The notes below the pieces were generated by a model. That model did not search any database. It saw only the letters and a list, made by a program, of their open reading frames with translations, and was not told where the DNA came from. From positions 16,392-80,391 of the forward strand of contig NZ_BONE01000039.1 of the NCBI RefSeq assembly GCF_016862555.1: a DNA stretch of 64,000 nt, in the 5' to 3' direction. The position numbers and the translations under genes are program-made. Origin of the DNA: Asanoa siamensis (GTDB taxonomy: Bacteria > Actinomycetota > Actinomycetes > Mycobacteriales > Micromonosporaceae). Every line of letters starts with the position of its first letter. The first letter of the stretch is position 1. Positions 44,475 to 53,553 of the stretch are shown here, piece by piece.

Positions 44475-44486
44475 GTGTTCTAACAC
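44475..44486 (-). promoter_or_regulatory. Probable TetR autoregulatory operator
   Basis: GTGTTCTAACAC is a 12-bp inverted repeat (GTGTT/AACAC) 5 nt upstream of the TetR start. It overlaps a TAGAAC -10-like box and the stop of the methyltransferase gene. The site is short, so moderate confidence. Confidence 0.5.
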
Positions 44487-45331
44487 CTGCGGAAGTGCCA
44501 GATGATCGCGGCCGGGGTGTTGCCGTAGGCGGCGTCCACCGCCTCGGCCGCCCAGGACCGCAGGAACGGGCCGCCGCCGGTGTCGCTGGGCGGCCAGAGC
44601 GGCTCGTGGCAGGCCCGCACCGCGAAGCCCGCGCCCACCGCGGCGGTGACGTAGGCGCTCGGCCGGAACCGGCTCGCCGGCAGCCGCGCCTCGACCCCGT
44701 CGTCGTCCACCGTGGACGCGATGCCGCCCAGGTAGAGCGACTGCCAGTGGATGTCGGAGGTGACCAGGTGGCCGCCGGGGCGCAGCACGCGGGCGAACTC
44801 GGCGAACACGGGCTCCAGCGCCGGCAGGTGGGTCAGGGCCAGCGCGCAGGTGACCACGTCGACGGAGGCGTCCGGCAGCGGGAGGGCGCGCAGGTCACCG
44901 TGGAGGAAGGTGGCGCCGGGGGCGTTGCGGCGCGCGTACGCCAGCATCTCGGGTGAGCTGTCCACGCCCACGACAGTGTGACCCGTCGCGGCGAGGTGGG
45001 CCGCGTGCCGGCCGGTGCCGCAGGCGGCGTCGAGGGCCCGCCCGGCGGGCAGCCCCGCGAGGATCGCCCGGACGAGCGGTTCCTCGACGTCGATCAGGGG
45101 GTTGCCGGGTTCGTCGTACGAGCGCGACCAGACGCGGTAGCCCGCCACCGTGTCGGTCTCGCCGACGTGGTCGCTCGTGCCGAGTTCGCCGCGCGCGTCG
45201 GCCGCCAGGATGCGGCGGACCTCGGCGAGCCGGTCGGCGACGAAGGCGGCGTCGAACTCGCCCGCGAACGCCCGGTGCAGCGCCAGCCCTTCCATGCCGA
45301 GCAGGAAGGCGGCCGGATGACGGAAGGCCAT
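44480..45331 (-). CDS. Class I SAM-dependent methyltransferase
   Basis: 283 residues from ATG 45331, leaderless (TAGCGT 6 nt upstream). An N-terminal about 90-residue helical region (YRVWSRSYDEPGNPLIDVEE) precedes the core: ALDAACGTGRHAAHLAATGH (motif I), VVGVDSSPEMLAYARRN, DLRALPLPDASVDVVTCALA and RVLRPGGHLVTSDIHWQSL. The acceptor substrate is unknown. TetR follows directly and may be linked to its control. Confidence 0.87.
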   Translation of the reverse strand: MAFRHPAAFLLGMEGLALHRAFAGEFDAAFVADRLAEVRRILAADARGELGTSDHVGETDTVAGYRVWSRSYDEPGNPLIDVEEPLVRAILAGLPAGRALDAACGTGRHAAHLAATGHTVVGVDSSPEMLAYARRNAPGATFLHGDLRALPLPDASVDVVTCALALTHLPALEPVFAEFARVLRPGGHLVTSDIHWQSLYLGGIASTVDDDGVEARLPASRFRPSAYVTAAVGAGFAVRACHEPLWPPSDTGGGPFLRSWAAEAVDAAYGNTPAAIIWHFRRC

Positions 45332-45382
45332 GCCGGCACGCTAGTGATCAACCGGGACGCGTCGCGAGCGAGTTTCGGGCGC

Positions 45383-45420
45383 ACGAAAGAGCGCCCCGGC
45401 ACCGGCCGGAGCGCTCTCGT
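45383..45420 (-). terminator. Hairpin after small gene 45428-45757
   Basis: AGAGCGC (45388-45394) pairs with GCGCTCT (45411-45417), extended by ACG/CGT across a two-nt bulge, 8 nt beyond the stop. The loop region can fold further (CCGG/CCGG). Confidence 0.7.
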
Positions 45421-45427
45421 GGGTGGC

Positions 45428-45757
45428 TCAGGCTTCGAAGACGCCCGCGTCGACCAGGCGCTTCTCGGTCACGTCCCAGCCGTGGGCGGGGAACGCGGCC
45501 GCGAGGCCGGTCAGCTCGGCGCGGATCTTCACGGCGTGGCCGGCGCCGGCCAGCGTCCGGATCTCCTCGACGAACGCGTCGGAGTCGGTGCGCAGGTGCG
45601 CGGTCTTGCCGTTGGTCAGGTTGCGCACGTAGGCGAACTTCCCGTTGTTGAGCGGGATCAGGTACTTGAACTCGCCGAGCACGCTGAGCGCGCCACCCTG
45701 TCCGGCCTGGCCGGCCCGGACTGAGGCGCGCGCGGTCTTGGAGGTGTTGCTCGCCAC
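45428..45757 (-). CDS. Conserved-looking small cytosolic protein
   Basis: 109 residues from GTG 45757, fixed by AAGGAG 7 nt upstream; longer frames run into the leader. A basic, Ala/Ser/Gly-rich N-terminus (SNTSKTARASVRAGQAGQGG) leads to a compact domain: LGEFKYLIPLNNGKFAYVRN, TAHLRTDSDAFVEEIRTLAG, AFPAHGWDVTEKRLVDAG. It has no membrane helix or known motif. Good ribosome site, leader hairpin and terminator indicate a well-defined, perhaps highly expressed monocistronic gene. I do not recognise the family. Confidence 0.65.
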   Translation of the reverse strand: MASNTSKTARASVRAGQAGQGGALSVLGEFKYLIPLNNGKFAYVRNLTNGKTAHLRTDSDAFVEEIRTLAGAGHAVKIRAELTGLAAAFPAHGWDVTEKRLVDAGVFEA

Positions 45758-45793
45758 GGGGGGACTCCTTGCCAAGGTCACGCGTACAGGAAA

Positions 45794-45811
45794 TGGGCCC
45801 GCAGGGGCCCA
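45794..45811 (-). other. Leader hairpin of the small gene
   Basis: TGGGCCC (45794-45800) and GGGCCCA (45805-45811) form a perfect stem with a GCAG-type loop, about 37 nt upstream of the start at 45757. It could stabilise or regulate the mRNA; no known riboswitch is recognised. Confidence 0.4.
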
Positions 45812-45976
45812 GTTGAGAGTACACCAGCGGGTGGATCGGCTCTTCGGACCGAACGTCACACCCAAATTTCCGATTCCCTGGCGCAACATTGGCCCCAGGC
45901 GTCATCATGATGGCTGACCACTCGAAGTGATCGAGGTCGTAGGGGAAGACGCACCTCGGGTCTTCGGGAGGTCACC

Positions 45977-46468
45977 GTGCCAACGCGTGGCGTCGTTTAC
46001 GTCCACTCGACCCCGCTCGCCGTGTGCCCACACGTCGAGTGGGCGATCGCGCGCGTCCTCACCGCGCCGGTCACACTGCACTGGACCGCGCAGCCGGTCG
46101 ACCCGGGTGCGCGGCGCACCGAGTGCAGCTGGACCGGTCGCGCGGGGACCGGCGCGGAGCTGGCTGCTGCCCTCCGGCAGTGGCCCATGATCCGTTTCGA
46201 GATCACCGAGGAGCCCAGCCCGGGCTGTGACGGTGAACGCTTCATGTTCGTGCCCGGCCGTGGGCTGTTCCGGGCGACCGCCGGGGCCGCCGGTGACATC
46301 CAGCTCGGCGAGGACCGACTACGGGCGATCATGGCCAGCTCCCGCGCCCCCGAGGCGCTACAGCACGCCCTCGACAAGGCGCTCGGCACCTCCTGGGACG
46401 CGGAGCTCGAGCCCTACCGGTACGCCGGCGACGGGGCGCCCGTGACACTCCTCACGCGGGTGGGGTGA
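45977..46468 (+). CDS. DUF3145 protein
   Basis: 163 residues from GTG 45977 (GGGAGGTCACC upstream). It begins PTRGVVYVHSTPLAVCPHVE with WAIARVLTAPVTLHWTAQPV, the diagnostic start of the actinobacteria-specific DUF3145 family. WPMIRFEITEEPSPGCDGER and MFVPGRGLFRATAGAAGDIQ follow. It is single-copy and conserved across the phylum, cytosolic, function unknown. It stands alone here. Confidence 0.9.
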   Translation: MPTRGVVYVHSTPLAVCPHVEWAIARVLTAPVTLHWTAQPVDPGARRTECSWTGRAGTGAELAAALRQWPMIRFEITEEPSPGCDGERFMFVPGRGLFRATAGAAGDIQLGEDRLRAIMASSRAPEALQHALDKALGTSWDAELEPYRYAGDGAPVTLLTRVG

Positions 46469-46619
46469 TCGCCACCTCCACCGGGGCCGAACGGACGACC
46501 TCCGAACCGCGCACCAGGCACCATTGCCGTCGCGGCCTACCCGTCCCGTGTCAATTCCGGACCGACCGTATTGCCGGCTTCACTTGCTCATAACGCAAAA
46601 GGCTGGCCATCATGGCTCG

Positions 46620-48341
46620 ATGGCCTCCCCCCGGAGCCGCCTCGCGTTGCTTTTCGCCGCTGTCGTCGCCGCGCTCCTCGTGGCCGTCACGGCCTGCGGT
46701 AAGCCGGCGCCCCGCGCGGCAGCACCCTCTCCGTCCCAGGCTTCCGCGACCGCACCGGTCGCTCCGAGCCCGTCCGCGACCGGCGACCCCGCCGGCCGCG
46801 CCGCGGCCCTGGCCCGGACGCTCTCCGACGAGCAGCTCGCCGGCCAGGTGCTGATGCCGTACGCCTACGGCAGCTCGGCGACCGACGTGACCCCCGCCTC
46901 GGCCGCCGGCAACCAGAAGCTCGGCAAGGTCGACACGCCCGCGCAGATGATCCAGAAATACCACCTGGGCGGCCTGATCCTGGTCGGCTTCTCCGCGGAC
47001 GACCCCACGTCGACCAACCAGGCCACCACCAACGTCGACAACCCGAAGCAGATCACCGCGCTGACCGAGGGCCTGCAGCAGGCGGCCGGCGGGCAGGCGC
47101 CCATCTTCATCGGCACCGACCAGGAGTTCGGCGCCGTCACCCGGATCAAGAGCGGCGTGACGCTGCTGCCCAGCGCGATGGCGCTCGGGGCGGGCGGCAA
47201 CCCGGCCGCGACGCAGCAGGGCTGGAAGGTGGCCGGCGACGAGCTGCGCACGCTGGGGCTCAACGTCGACTTCGCCCCCGACGCCGACGTGCTCGGCACC
47301 GCCGACGGCGGCGTGATCGGGTCGCGGTCGTTCGGCTCCGACCCGAAGGCCGTCGGTGACCAGGTCGCCGCCTCGGTGCGCGGCCTGCAGTCGGCCGGCG
47401 TCGCCGCGACCCTCAAGCACTTCCCCGGCCACGGCAGCACCCCCTCCGACTCGCACACCGACCTGCCGGTGATCGGCAAGAGCAAGGCCGACCTCGACAG
47501 GTCCGACCTGCTGCCGTTCCGGTCCGGCATCGACGCCGGCGCGCAGATGGTGATGAGCGGCCACCTCGACGTGAAGTCGATCGAGCCGGGCGTGCCCGCC
47601 TCGTTCTCGCACAAGGCGCTGGTCGACGTGCTCCGCGGCGAGCTCGGCTTCAAGGGCGTCGTGGTCAGCGACGCGCTCAACATGGCGCCGGCCGAGAAGT
47701 GGCCGGCCGGCGAGGCCGCGGTCCGCGCCCTGAACGCGGGCAACGACCTGCTGCTGATGCCGCCGGACGTCGGCGGCGCCTACCAGGGCCTGCTCGCCGG
47801 CCTGCACGACGGCTCGCTGAAGAAGGAGCGGCTGGTCGAGGCCGTCACCCGCGACCTGACCCTGCGCTTCACGCTCGCCGACACCCAGGTGGGCGCCGGC
47901 AAGACGGTGCTCGCCGCCGACGCGCACAAGGACGTCGCCAGCGGCCTGGCCGCCGCCGCGGTCACCCAGTTCCGCGGCCAGTGCGGCGCGCCGGTCAAGG
48001 GGCCGGTCACCGTGACGACCTCGCCGGGGCGCGACACCAGCAAGGCCAACCTCGAGCGGGCGCTGAAGGCCGAGGGCGTGCAGGTGGTGCCGAGCGGTGG
48101 TCGCGAGGTGCACCTGGTCGGCTACGGCGACGGCGCGGGCGACCTGAGCAGGACCGCCGACACGACGGTCGGCATGGACACGCCGTACGTGCTCAGCGGC
48201 GCGAAGTCGCCGAACGTGCTGGCCACGTACTCGTCGTCGGCCGATTCGCTCAAGGCGTTGGCCAAGGTGCTGGCCGGAAAGCAGAAGCCGACCGGCAAGT
48301 CGCCGGTGGAAGTGTCTGGTTTGCCCCGTAGCGTGTGCTGA
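46620..48341 (+). CDS. GH3 beta-N-acetylglucosaminidase-like lipoprotein
   Basis: 573 residues from ATG 46620. A signal peptide with lipobox VTACG predicts anchoring outside the membrane, followed by a Pro/Ser/Ala linker. The GH3 barrel has QVLMPYAYG, FIGTDQEFGAVTRIKSGVTL, ATLKHFPGHGSTPSDSHTDL (the NagZ-type His/Asp loop) and VVVSDALNM (nucleophile Asp). A C-terminal about 150-residue alpha/beta domain follows. It likely removes terminal GlcNAc from peptidoglycan fragments outside the cell. DQEFG differs from the more common DQEGG. Confidence 0.88.
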   Translation: MASPRSRLALLFAAVVAALLVAVTACGKPAPRAAAPSPSQASATAPVAPSPSATGDPAGRAAALARTLSDEQLAGQVLMPYAYGSSATDVTPASAAGNQKLGKVDTPAQMIQKYHLGGLILVGFSADDPTSTNQATTNVDNPKQITALTEGLQQAAGGQAPIFIGTDQEFGAVTRIKSGVTLLPSAMALGAGGNPAATQQGWKVAGDELRTLGLNVDFAPDADVLGTADGGVIGSRSFGSDPKAVGDQVAASVRGLQSAGVAATLKHFPGHGSTPSDSHTDLPVIGKSKADLDRSDLLPFRSGIDAGAQMVMSGHLDVKSIEPGVPASFSHKALVDVLRGELGFKGVVVSDALNMAPAEKWPAGEAAVRALNAGNDLLLMPPDVGGAYQGLLAGLHDGSLKKERLVEAVTRDLTLRFTLADTQVGAGKTVLAADAHKDVASGLAAAAVTQFRGQCGAPVKGPVTVTTSPGRDTSKANLERALKAEGVQVVPSGGREVHLVGYGDGAGDLSRTADTTVGMDTPYVLSGAKSPNVLATYSSSADSLKALAKVLAGKQKPTGKSPVEVSGLPRSVC

Positions 48342-48401
48342 TTTGCCCCGGCCCGACTGATACGGTTCCCCCGTTCGAACGCGGAGGGAGCACGAGTCGG
48401 G

Positions 48402-49424
48402 ATGGGTCAGCAGGATCCGGCACTCTCCGTGGTCGTGCCGATGTTCAACGAGGAGGGCGTGCTGCCGCTCCTCGCCGAACGGTTGCGCGCGGTCCTCGAC
48501 GGGCTGGCCGAGCCCTACGAGGTCGTGGCCGTCGACGACGGGAGCACCGACGCGACCGCGGCCGGCCTGCGCGGGCTGCGGGAGCGCTGGCCGCAACTCC
48601 GCGTCGTCCGGCTCCGCCGCAACAGCGGCCACCAGGCGGCGCTGATCGCGGGTCTGATGCGGGCGCGCGGCGGCTACGTGGTCAGCATCGACGCCGACCT
48701 GCAGGACCCGCCCGAGACCATCGCCGACATGCTCGCCCTGGCCCGGGCGGAGAAGCTCGACATCGTCTACGGCGTACGCGGCGACCGCAGTTCCGACACG
48801 GCGTTCAAGCGCCTCACGGCCGGCGCCTACTACCGGCTGATGCGGCGGCTGGTCGGCAAGCAGGTGCCCGCCCAGGCCGGTGACTTCCGGCTGCTGAGCC
48901 GGGCCGCCGTCGAGGCGCTGCGCGACCTGCCGGAGCGCACGCCGGTGCTCCGCCTGGTGGTGCCCTGGCTCGGCTTCCCGAGCGGCGAGGTGCACTTCCT
49001 GCGGGCCGAGCGGGCGGCCGGCCGCACGAAATATCCGTTCTCCCGGATGCTCGCCCTCGCCGTGGAGAGCGTCACCAGCTTCTCCGCCGCCCCGCTGCGG
49101 GTGGCGACCTGGCTCGGCCTGCTCGGCGTCGCCGTCTGTGCGCTGCTGGTGATCGCGGTGATCGTCGCGTACGCCCTGGGCCACACGGTCATCGGCTGGC
49201 CGTCGATCCTCCTCGCGGTGCTCTTCCTGGGCGCCGTCCAACTGCTCTGTCTCGGTCTGCTCGGGGAGTACGTGGCACGCATCTACACGGCGGTGCAGGC
49301 GAGGCCGGCCTACTTCATCGCCAGCGACAGTGACCCGGCCGAGACCGATCCAGGTGACACCGCCGCCCCTGGGCAGCGCCGCGCCGACGACGACCCGGCC
49401 GTGCTGGCCGACAGCCGCCGGTGA
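48402..49424 (+). CDS. Polyprenol-phosphate glycosyltransferase (GT2, GtrB/DPM1-like)
   Basis: 340 residues; GGAGGG upstream. The catalytic domain (about 1-230) has LSVVVPMFNEEGVLPLLAER, VVAVDDGSTDATAAGLRGL, VVSIDADLQDPPETIADML (DAD/DLQDPPE) and AQAGDFRLLSRAAVEAL. Two C-terminal membrane helices (about 232-255, 268-290) are typical of GtrB-like enzymes. It transfers a sugar from a nucleotide donor to polyprenyl phosphate on the cytoplasmic face. The following gene overlaps by 4 nt and is probably the flippase or second transferase. Confidence 0.9.
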   Translation: MGQQDPALSVVVPMFNEEGVLPLLAERLRAVLDGLAEPYEVVAVDDGSTDATAAGLRGLRERWPQLRVVRLRRNSGHQAALIAGLMRARGGYVVSIDADLQDPPETIADMLALARAEKLDIVYGVRGDRSSDTAFKRLTAGAYYRLMRRLVGKQVPAQAGDFRLLSRAAVEALRDLPERTPVLRLVVPWLGFPSGEVHFLRAERAAGRTKYPFSRMLALAVESVTSFSAAPLRVATWLGLLGVAVCALLVIAVIVAYALGHTVIGWPSILLAVLFLGAVQLLCLGLLGEYVARIYTAVQARPAYFIASDSDPAETDPGDTAAPGQRRADDDPAVLADSRR

Positions 49425-51742
49425 GCGCGCCCGCCGAGCGGCCCGCGCAGCCGCGGGTCGAGGTCAGCGCGATCCCGGCCGCGCGGGACGGCGATGCCGC
49501 CCCGGCCTCGTCGGCCTCCTTGGGCACCGTCGCGCCCCGTCGCGCGTATCCCTGGCATCTCCTGCCCTTCGTGGCGACGGTCCTCTACGTCGCGGCGGTC
49601 CTGCTCGCCGCGGACACCGCCGTGCTCGACCTGGTGAAATACGCGCTCTACCTGACGCTCGCGCTGACCCTGCCCGGCACGCTCGTCTATCGCGCGCTGC
49701 GCCGCACGCCCCACTCGCTGCTCGACGACCTGGCCATGGGCACCGCCGTCGGCCTCGTCCTCGAGCTGCCGGCCTGGACCCTCGTCTCGGTGCTCGACGT
49801 CCGCGGCGCGCTGTGGGCCTGGCCGCTGATCGTGGTGGCGCTCTTCGCCGGCGTGCCGGGGCTGCGCCGCCATTTCCGCCCCCACTACGAAAAAACCGCG
49901 CCGCTCGGCTTCTCGTGGGCGGTCGGCGGGGCGGTCGCGTTCTTCACCACCTACCTGTCGTCGACGTTCCTGCAGCGCAACCCGATCCTGCCGACCTCGG
50001 ACGACACCCGGCAATATCTCGACCTGGCCTACCAGCTCTCGCTCGCGGGCGAGGCCAAGCACCAGTTCCCGCTGCACGTGCCGCAGGTGGCCGGCGAGCC
50101 GTTGTTCTACCACTGGTTCGGCTACGCGCACATGGCGTCCAGCAGCATGATCGGCGGCATCGACCTGCCGGTGGTCGCGCTGCGGCTGGCGATCCCGTTC
50201 CTGTGCGCGCTGGCGATCCTGCTGACGGCGGTGGTCGGCTGGCGCATCAGCGGCCGGGCCCTGGTCGGTGCGGTCGCGGCGGCGCTGTTCTTCGTGGTCG
50301 GGGAGACCAACTTCACCGACCCCGTGACCATGCCGTTCGGCACCCAGTCGTCGTTCGTCATCTGGCACGGCATGTCGATGATCTACTCCTGGGTGCTGCT
50401 GATCGCGCTCATCGGGGTGGTCTGCGGCCTGCTGACCGGAGCGTTCGGCCGCGGCGGCTTCGTGCTCGCGTTCCTCCTGCTGGTCGCGTCCAGCGGTGCC
50501 AAGGCCAGCTCGCTGCCGGTGGTCGCGGTGGCGCTGCTCGTGACGTTCCTCGTCGTGCTGGTCGCGCGCCGCAGGATCCCGTGGACGCCGCTCTGGCTGG
50601 GCGTGCTCACCGGGGCGGCGCAGCTGTTCGCGATGGGCGTGCTGTTCAGGTTCCAGGCCTACGGCGTCACGCCCGAGCCGCTGTGGAGCTTCGAGCGCTT
50701 CTGGACCCCGCCGGACGGGCCGATGTGGCTCGCGGTGCTGCCGGTCTGGTTCGCCTTCCTGGTCAACATGCAGCTCCGCGCTGCCGGCATCGTCCCGCTG
50801 CTCTGGCTGCGCCGCGGCCGGCTCGACCCGGCGCAGGTGTTCCTGCTGGCCGGCGGCATCGGCGGGCCGTTCATCTACCTCATGGTCAAGCAGCCCGGCG
50901 ACGGCAACCAGTACTTCACCCGGGCCGGCTTCACGTTCGCGGTGCTGCTGTCGGCGTGGGGCTACGCGATGGTGTTCGACCGGGCCAAGCTGTCCCGGAC
51001 GGCCCGGATCTTCCTCGGCGTCGAGACGCTGGCGTTCGCGGTCGTGCTGGTGCTGGCCCAGTTCGAGCTGGCCGGCCCGGCGCAGGCCTCGGCGCCGCCG
51101 CGCGTGCTCGACCCCCTGCTGCCCCTGCTGCGCTGGTCGCTGGGGCTGGCCGCGCTGGGCCTGGTCGTCGCGGCCCTCTGGCCGGTGCTGAGCCGGTGGT
51201 GGCCGGCCCTGCGGGGCCGGGGCGGCGTGGTCGCGCTGAGCGCGATCCTGGTGGTCGGCGCGCCCGGCCTGATCATGGACATGCGCAAGTCGGAGCGGTT
51301 CTCCAACGGCGGCGCGTACGCGACGGTCCCGCTGCCGAAGTCCCGCGTCGACGCGGCCCGCTGGGTGCGCGACCACAGCGCGCCGTCGGACGTGCTGGCC
51401 ACCAACGTGCACTGCGTCAACACGCCGACGGACGGCTACTGCGACCCACGCTCGTTCTGGCTCTCGGCCTACGCGGAGCGCCGGGTCCTGGTCGAGGGCT
51501 GGGCGTTCGCGCCCCGCGTCTCCGAGGCGGGCTCGTGGGCGTTCTGGGACCCGGACCTGCTGGCCCGCAACGACGCGGCGTTCACCACCCCGTCGGCGGA
51601 GTCGCTGGCCGCGTTCCGGGCCCGCGACGGAGTCCGCTGGCTGGTCGTCGACCGCCTCGTCGGCGCGGAGTCACCGGAGCTGGAGGCCCTGGCGAACCTG
51701 CGCTGGTCCGACGGGCGGATGTTCGTCTACGAGCTGCGCTGA
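49421..51742 (+). CDS. Large polytopic membrane protein, GT-C-like
   Basis: 773 residues from GTG overlapping the GT2 stop (GTGA). After a basic/Pro-rich cytosolic start there are about 12-14 hydrophobic helices. A large loop after the first third contains PILPTSDDTRQYLDLAYQLS and LFYHWFGYAHMASSS, acidic residues where GT-C enzymes use an Asp, and a soluble C-terminal domain (about 640-773) follows. Coupling to a polyprenol-phosphate glycosyltransferase suggests it uses that lipid-linked sugar to modify an extracytoplasmic polymer or protein. The acceptor is unknown. Confidence 0.68.
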   Translation: MSAPAERPAQPRVEVSAIPAARDGDAAPASSASLGTVAPRRAYPWHLLPFVATVLYVAAVLLAADTAVLDLVKYALYLTLALTLPGTLVYRALRRTPHSLLDDLAMGTAVGLVLELPAWTLVSVLDVRGALWAWPLIVVALFAGVPGLRRHFRPHYEKTAPLGFSWAVGGAVAFFTTYLSSTFLQRNPILPTSDDTRQYLDLAYQLSLAGEAKHQFPLHVPQVAGEPLFYHWFGYAHMASSSMIGGIDLPVVALRLAIPFLCALAILLTAVVGWRISGRALVGAVAAALFFVVGETNFTDPVTMPFGTQSSFVIWHGMSMIYSWVLLIALIGVVCGLLTGAFGRGGFVLAFLLLVASSGAKASSLPVVAVALLVTFLVVLVARRRIPWTPLWLGVLTGAAQLFAMGVLFRFQAYGVTPEPLWSFERFWTPPDGPMWLAVLPVWFAFLVNMQLRAAGIVPLLWLRRGRLDPAQVFLLAGGIGGPFIYLMVKQPGDGNQYFTRAGFTFAVLLSAWGYAMVFDRAKLSRTARIFLGVETLAFAVVLVLAQFELAGPAQASAPPRVLDPLLPLLRWSLGLAALGLVVAALWPVLSRWWPALRGRGGVVALSAILVVGAPGLIMDMRKSERFSNGGAYATVPLPKSRVDAARWVRDHSAPSDVLATNVHCVNTPTDGYCDPRSFWLSAYAERRVLVEGWAFAPRVSEAGSWAFWDPDLLARNDAAFTTPSAESLAAFRARDGVRWLVVDRLVGAESPELEALANLRWSDGRMFVYELR

Positions 51743-52912
51743 CCGCCAGGGCAGCAGCAGCCCGGCGGCGAGGCAGAGCACGCCGGCGAGCAGCAGTGCG
51801 GGCCGCACCCCGGCCACGGCGGCGACCACGCCGCCCAGCGCGGTGCACAGGGGTTGGCTCACCTTCGCGCTGGCCGACCAGGCGGTGGTGACGCGGGTCA
51901 GCAGGTGGTCGGGCGTCGCGCGCATGCGGTAGGTGGCGAACACCGGGTTGAACACGCCGGCGGTGAACAGCAGGCCCGCCTGGGCCGCCAGGACGACGAG
52001 GAGCCCGCGCGGGCCGGCCGGGGCGAGCACGAGCAGCAGGATCCACGGCCCGCGGGCGGCACCCGCCCGCAGCAGGGTGCGCCGCTCGCCGAGCCGGCGG
52101 GTGACGCGGGGGGACAGCACGGTGCCGAGCAGCCCGGCCAGCGCGGGGGCGCCCAGCACGAGGCCGTACTGCCACGGCGTGAGGCGCAGGTCGCGCGGCA
52201 TGAAGACGGTGAGCAGGGGCGCGGTCATCATGACCGCACCGCCGAACAGCATGGCGTTGGCGTAGAGGCCGCGCAGTCCGGGGTGGCGCAGCAGGTGCGT
52301 GATTCCGGCGCGCACCCTGACGACGAGCGACTCGGCGGCTTCGCCCGGTAGCGCGGGCGGTGCCGGCACCCGGCGCAGGAGCAGCGCGCCGAGCACGAAG
52401 CTGACCGCGTCGACGACGACCGTGGCGACGGCTCCCAGGCCGGCGCTCAGGAAGCCGCCGACCGACGGGCCGACGCTGGCCGCGGTCCAGTTGGTGGTCT
52501 CCATGCGGGCGTTCGCGGCGAGCAGCGCGTGCGGCGGGACGGTCTGCTTGACGAGTGCGCCGGCGGCGGCGAGATAGAGGATCGACCCGGCACCCTGCAC
52601 GGCGGCCACCAGGCAGAGGTGCACGACGGTGAGCCGGCCGAGCGCGAACGCCACCAGCACCGTCAGCATCGCCGCGCACTGGACGCACTCGGTGGCGATC
52701 AGGACGCGCCGTTTCGGCAGGCGGTCGAGGGCTGGCGCCAGCGGCAGGGCGAGCACCGCGCTGGCCACGGCGGCGCTCGCGGCCATCAGGGCGACCTCGT
52801 CGGGGCCGGCGCCGACGACCGTGACGGCCAGGAAGGGCAGGGCGCCGAGGGCGACCGAACCACCCAGGAGCGTGACGCTGTAGGCCGCCCAGAGGGCGCG
52901 GAAGGCCGTCAG
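51671..52912 (-). CDS. MFS exporter, possible CTG start
   Basis: About 413 residues, 12 hydrophobic helices: FRALWAAYSVTLLGGSVALG, PLAPALDRLPKRRVLIATEC (MFS loop), MLFGGAVMMTAPLLTVFM. It resembles EntS/MFS_3 exporters. In frame there is no ATG, GTG or TTG near the expected N-terminus; a CTG at 52912 overlaps the TGA of the upstream methyltransferase, so translation may re-initiate there. The product probably exports a compound modified by the two methyltransferases. The 3' end overlaps the facing membrane gene by 72 nt. Confidence 0.78.
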   Translation of the reverse strand: MTAFRALWAAYSVTLLGGSVALGALPFLAVTVVGAGPDEVALMAASAAVASAVLALPLAPALDRLPKRRVLIATECVQCAAMLTVLVAFALGRLTVVHLCLVAAVQGAGSILYLAAAGALVKQTVPPHALLAANARMETTNWTAASVGPSVGGFLSAGLGAVATVVVDAVSFVLGALLLRRVPAPPALPGEAAESLVVRVRAGITHLLRHPGLRGLYANAMLFGGAVMMTAPLLTVFMPRDLRLTPWQYGLVLGAPALAGLLGTVLSPRVTRRLGERRTLLRAGAARGPWILLLVLAPAGPRGLLVVLAAQAGLLFTAGVFNPVFATYRMRATPDHLLTRVTTAWSASAKVSQPLCTALGGVVAAVAGVRPALLLAGVLCLAAGLLLPWRSAQLVDEHPPVGPAQVRQGLQLR

Positions 52913-53538
52913 GCCGTCGGGACGTGCAGCGGCGTGGCCATCCGCATCATCCAGAAGCTGGACGGCACGCGGATCGCGTCGTCGACGACCTCGCCCGAGA
53001 CGTCGGCGAAGGACTCGCGGGCCAGGGCCTCGAAGGCGGCCGGCTCGCGGACGTGCTCGCCGCGGTCGTTGTCGCTCATCCACTTCGAGATCCGGCCCTG
53101 GCCGGGCGCGTAGCAGGTGTCGACCGCGATCACCCTGCCGCCCGGCGCGAGGGCCTGCGAAGCCACCCGCAGCAGCGCGCGGGAGTCCTCGTCGGACAGG
53201 TGGTGCAGCAGGCCGAGCAGCAGCACCGCGTCGGCCGGCGGCAGCACGCCCAGGTGCCGCTCCCCGAAGATCTCCGTCGAGAACGTCGCCCGCTCCGAGC
53301 CGTAGCGGGCCGTCGCGTGCGCGATGTAGCGCTCCGACGTGTCGAACCCGAAGTAGGTCACCTTCGGCAGCCGGTCGAAGTAGTAGGCGGGCCCGCAGCC
53401 CACGTCGATCACCGTGTCGCCGTCGCGCAGGTCGAGCTCCGCCAGGCAGCGGTAGCGCAGCCGGTCGGAGCCGAGCGCCTTCTGCAGGGCGACGTACATG
53501 GTCACGTTGCCGAGCAGGTTCTTCAGCGGGGCCAGCAC
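52909..53538 (-). CDS. Class I SAM-dependent methyltransferase
   Basis: 209 residues from GTG 53538 with AGGAGAGG upstream. Core motifs are DGDTVIDVGCGPAYYFDRLP (motif I), TYFGFDTSERYIAHATARYG, PADAVLLLGLLHHLSDEDSR and LAPGGRVIAVDTCYAPGQGR. It has the general Methyltransf_25-like layout. It is likely co-transcribed with the methyltransferase upstream (15 nt) and the exporter downstream. The substrate is unknown; a small-molecule or lipid acceptor fits the export context. Confidence 0.87.
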   Translation of the reverse strand: MLAPLKNLLGNVTMYVALQKALGSDRLRYRCLAELDLRDGDTVIDVGCGPAYYFDRLPKVTYFGFDTSERYIAHATARYGSERATFSTEIFGERHLGVLPPADAVLLLGLLHHLSDEDSRALLRVASQALAPGGRVIAVDTCYAPGQGRISKWMSDNDRGEHVREPAAFEALARESFADVSGEVVDDAIRVPSSFWMMRMATPLHVPTA

Positions 53539-53553
53539 GGGGGACGACCTCTC

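Noticed and set aside
46551..49241. Very long minus-strand open frame (about 896 codons)
   Set aside because: It is antisense to the GH3 and glycosyltransferase genes, whose motifs and starts are clear; long antisense frames are expected at this GC content.
49310..51412. Long minus-strand open frame opposite the GT-C-like gene
   Set aside because: It is antisense shadow with low-complexity Gln/Arg/Asp text; the plus-strand gene is coupled to the GT2 gene by a GTGA overlap.
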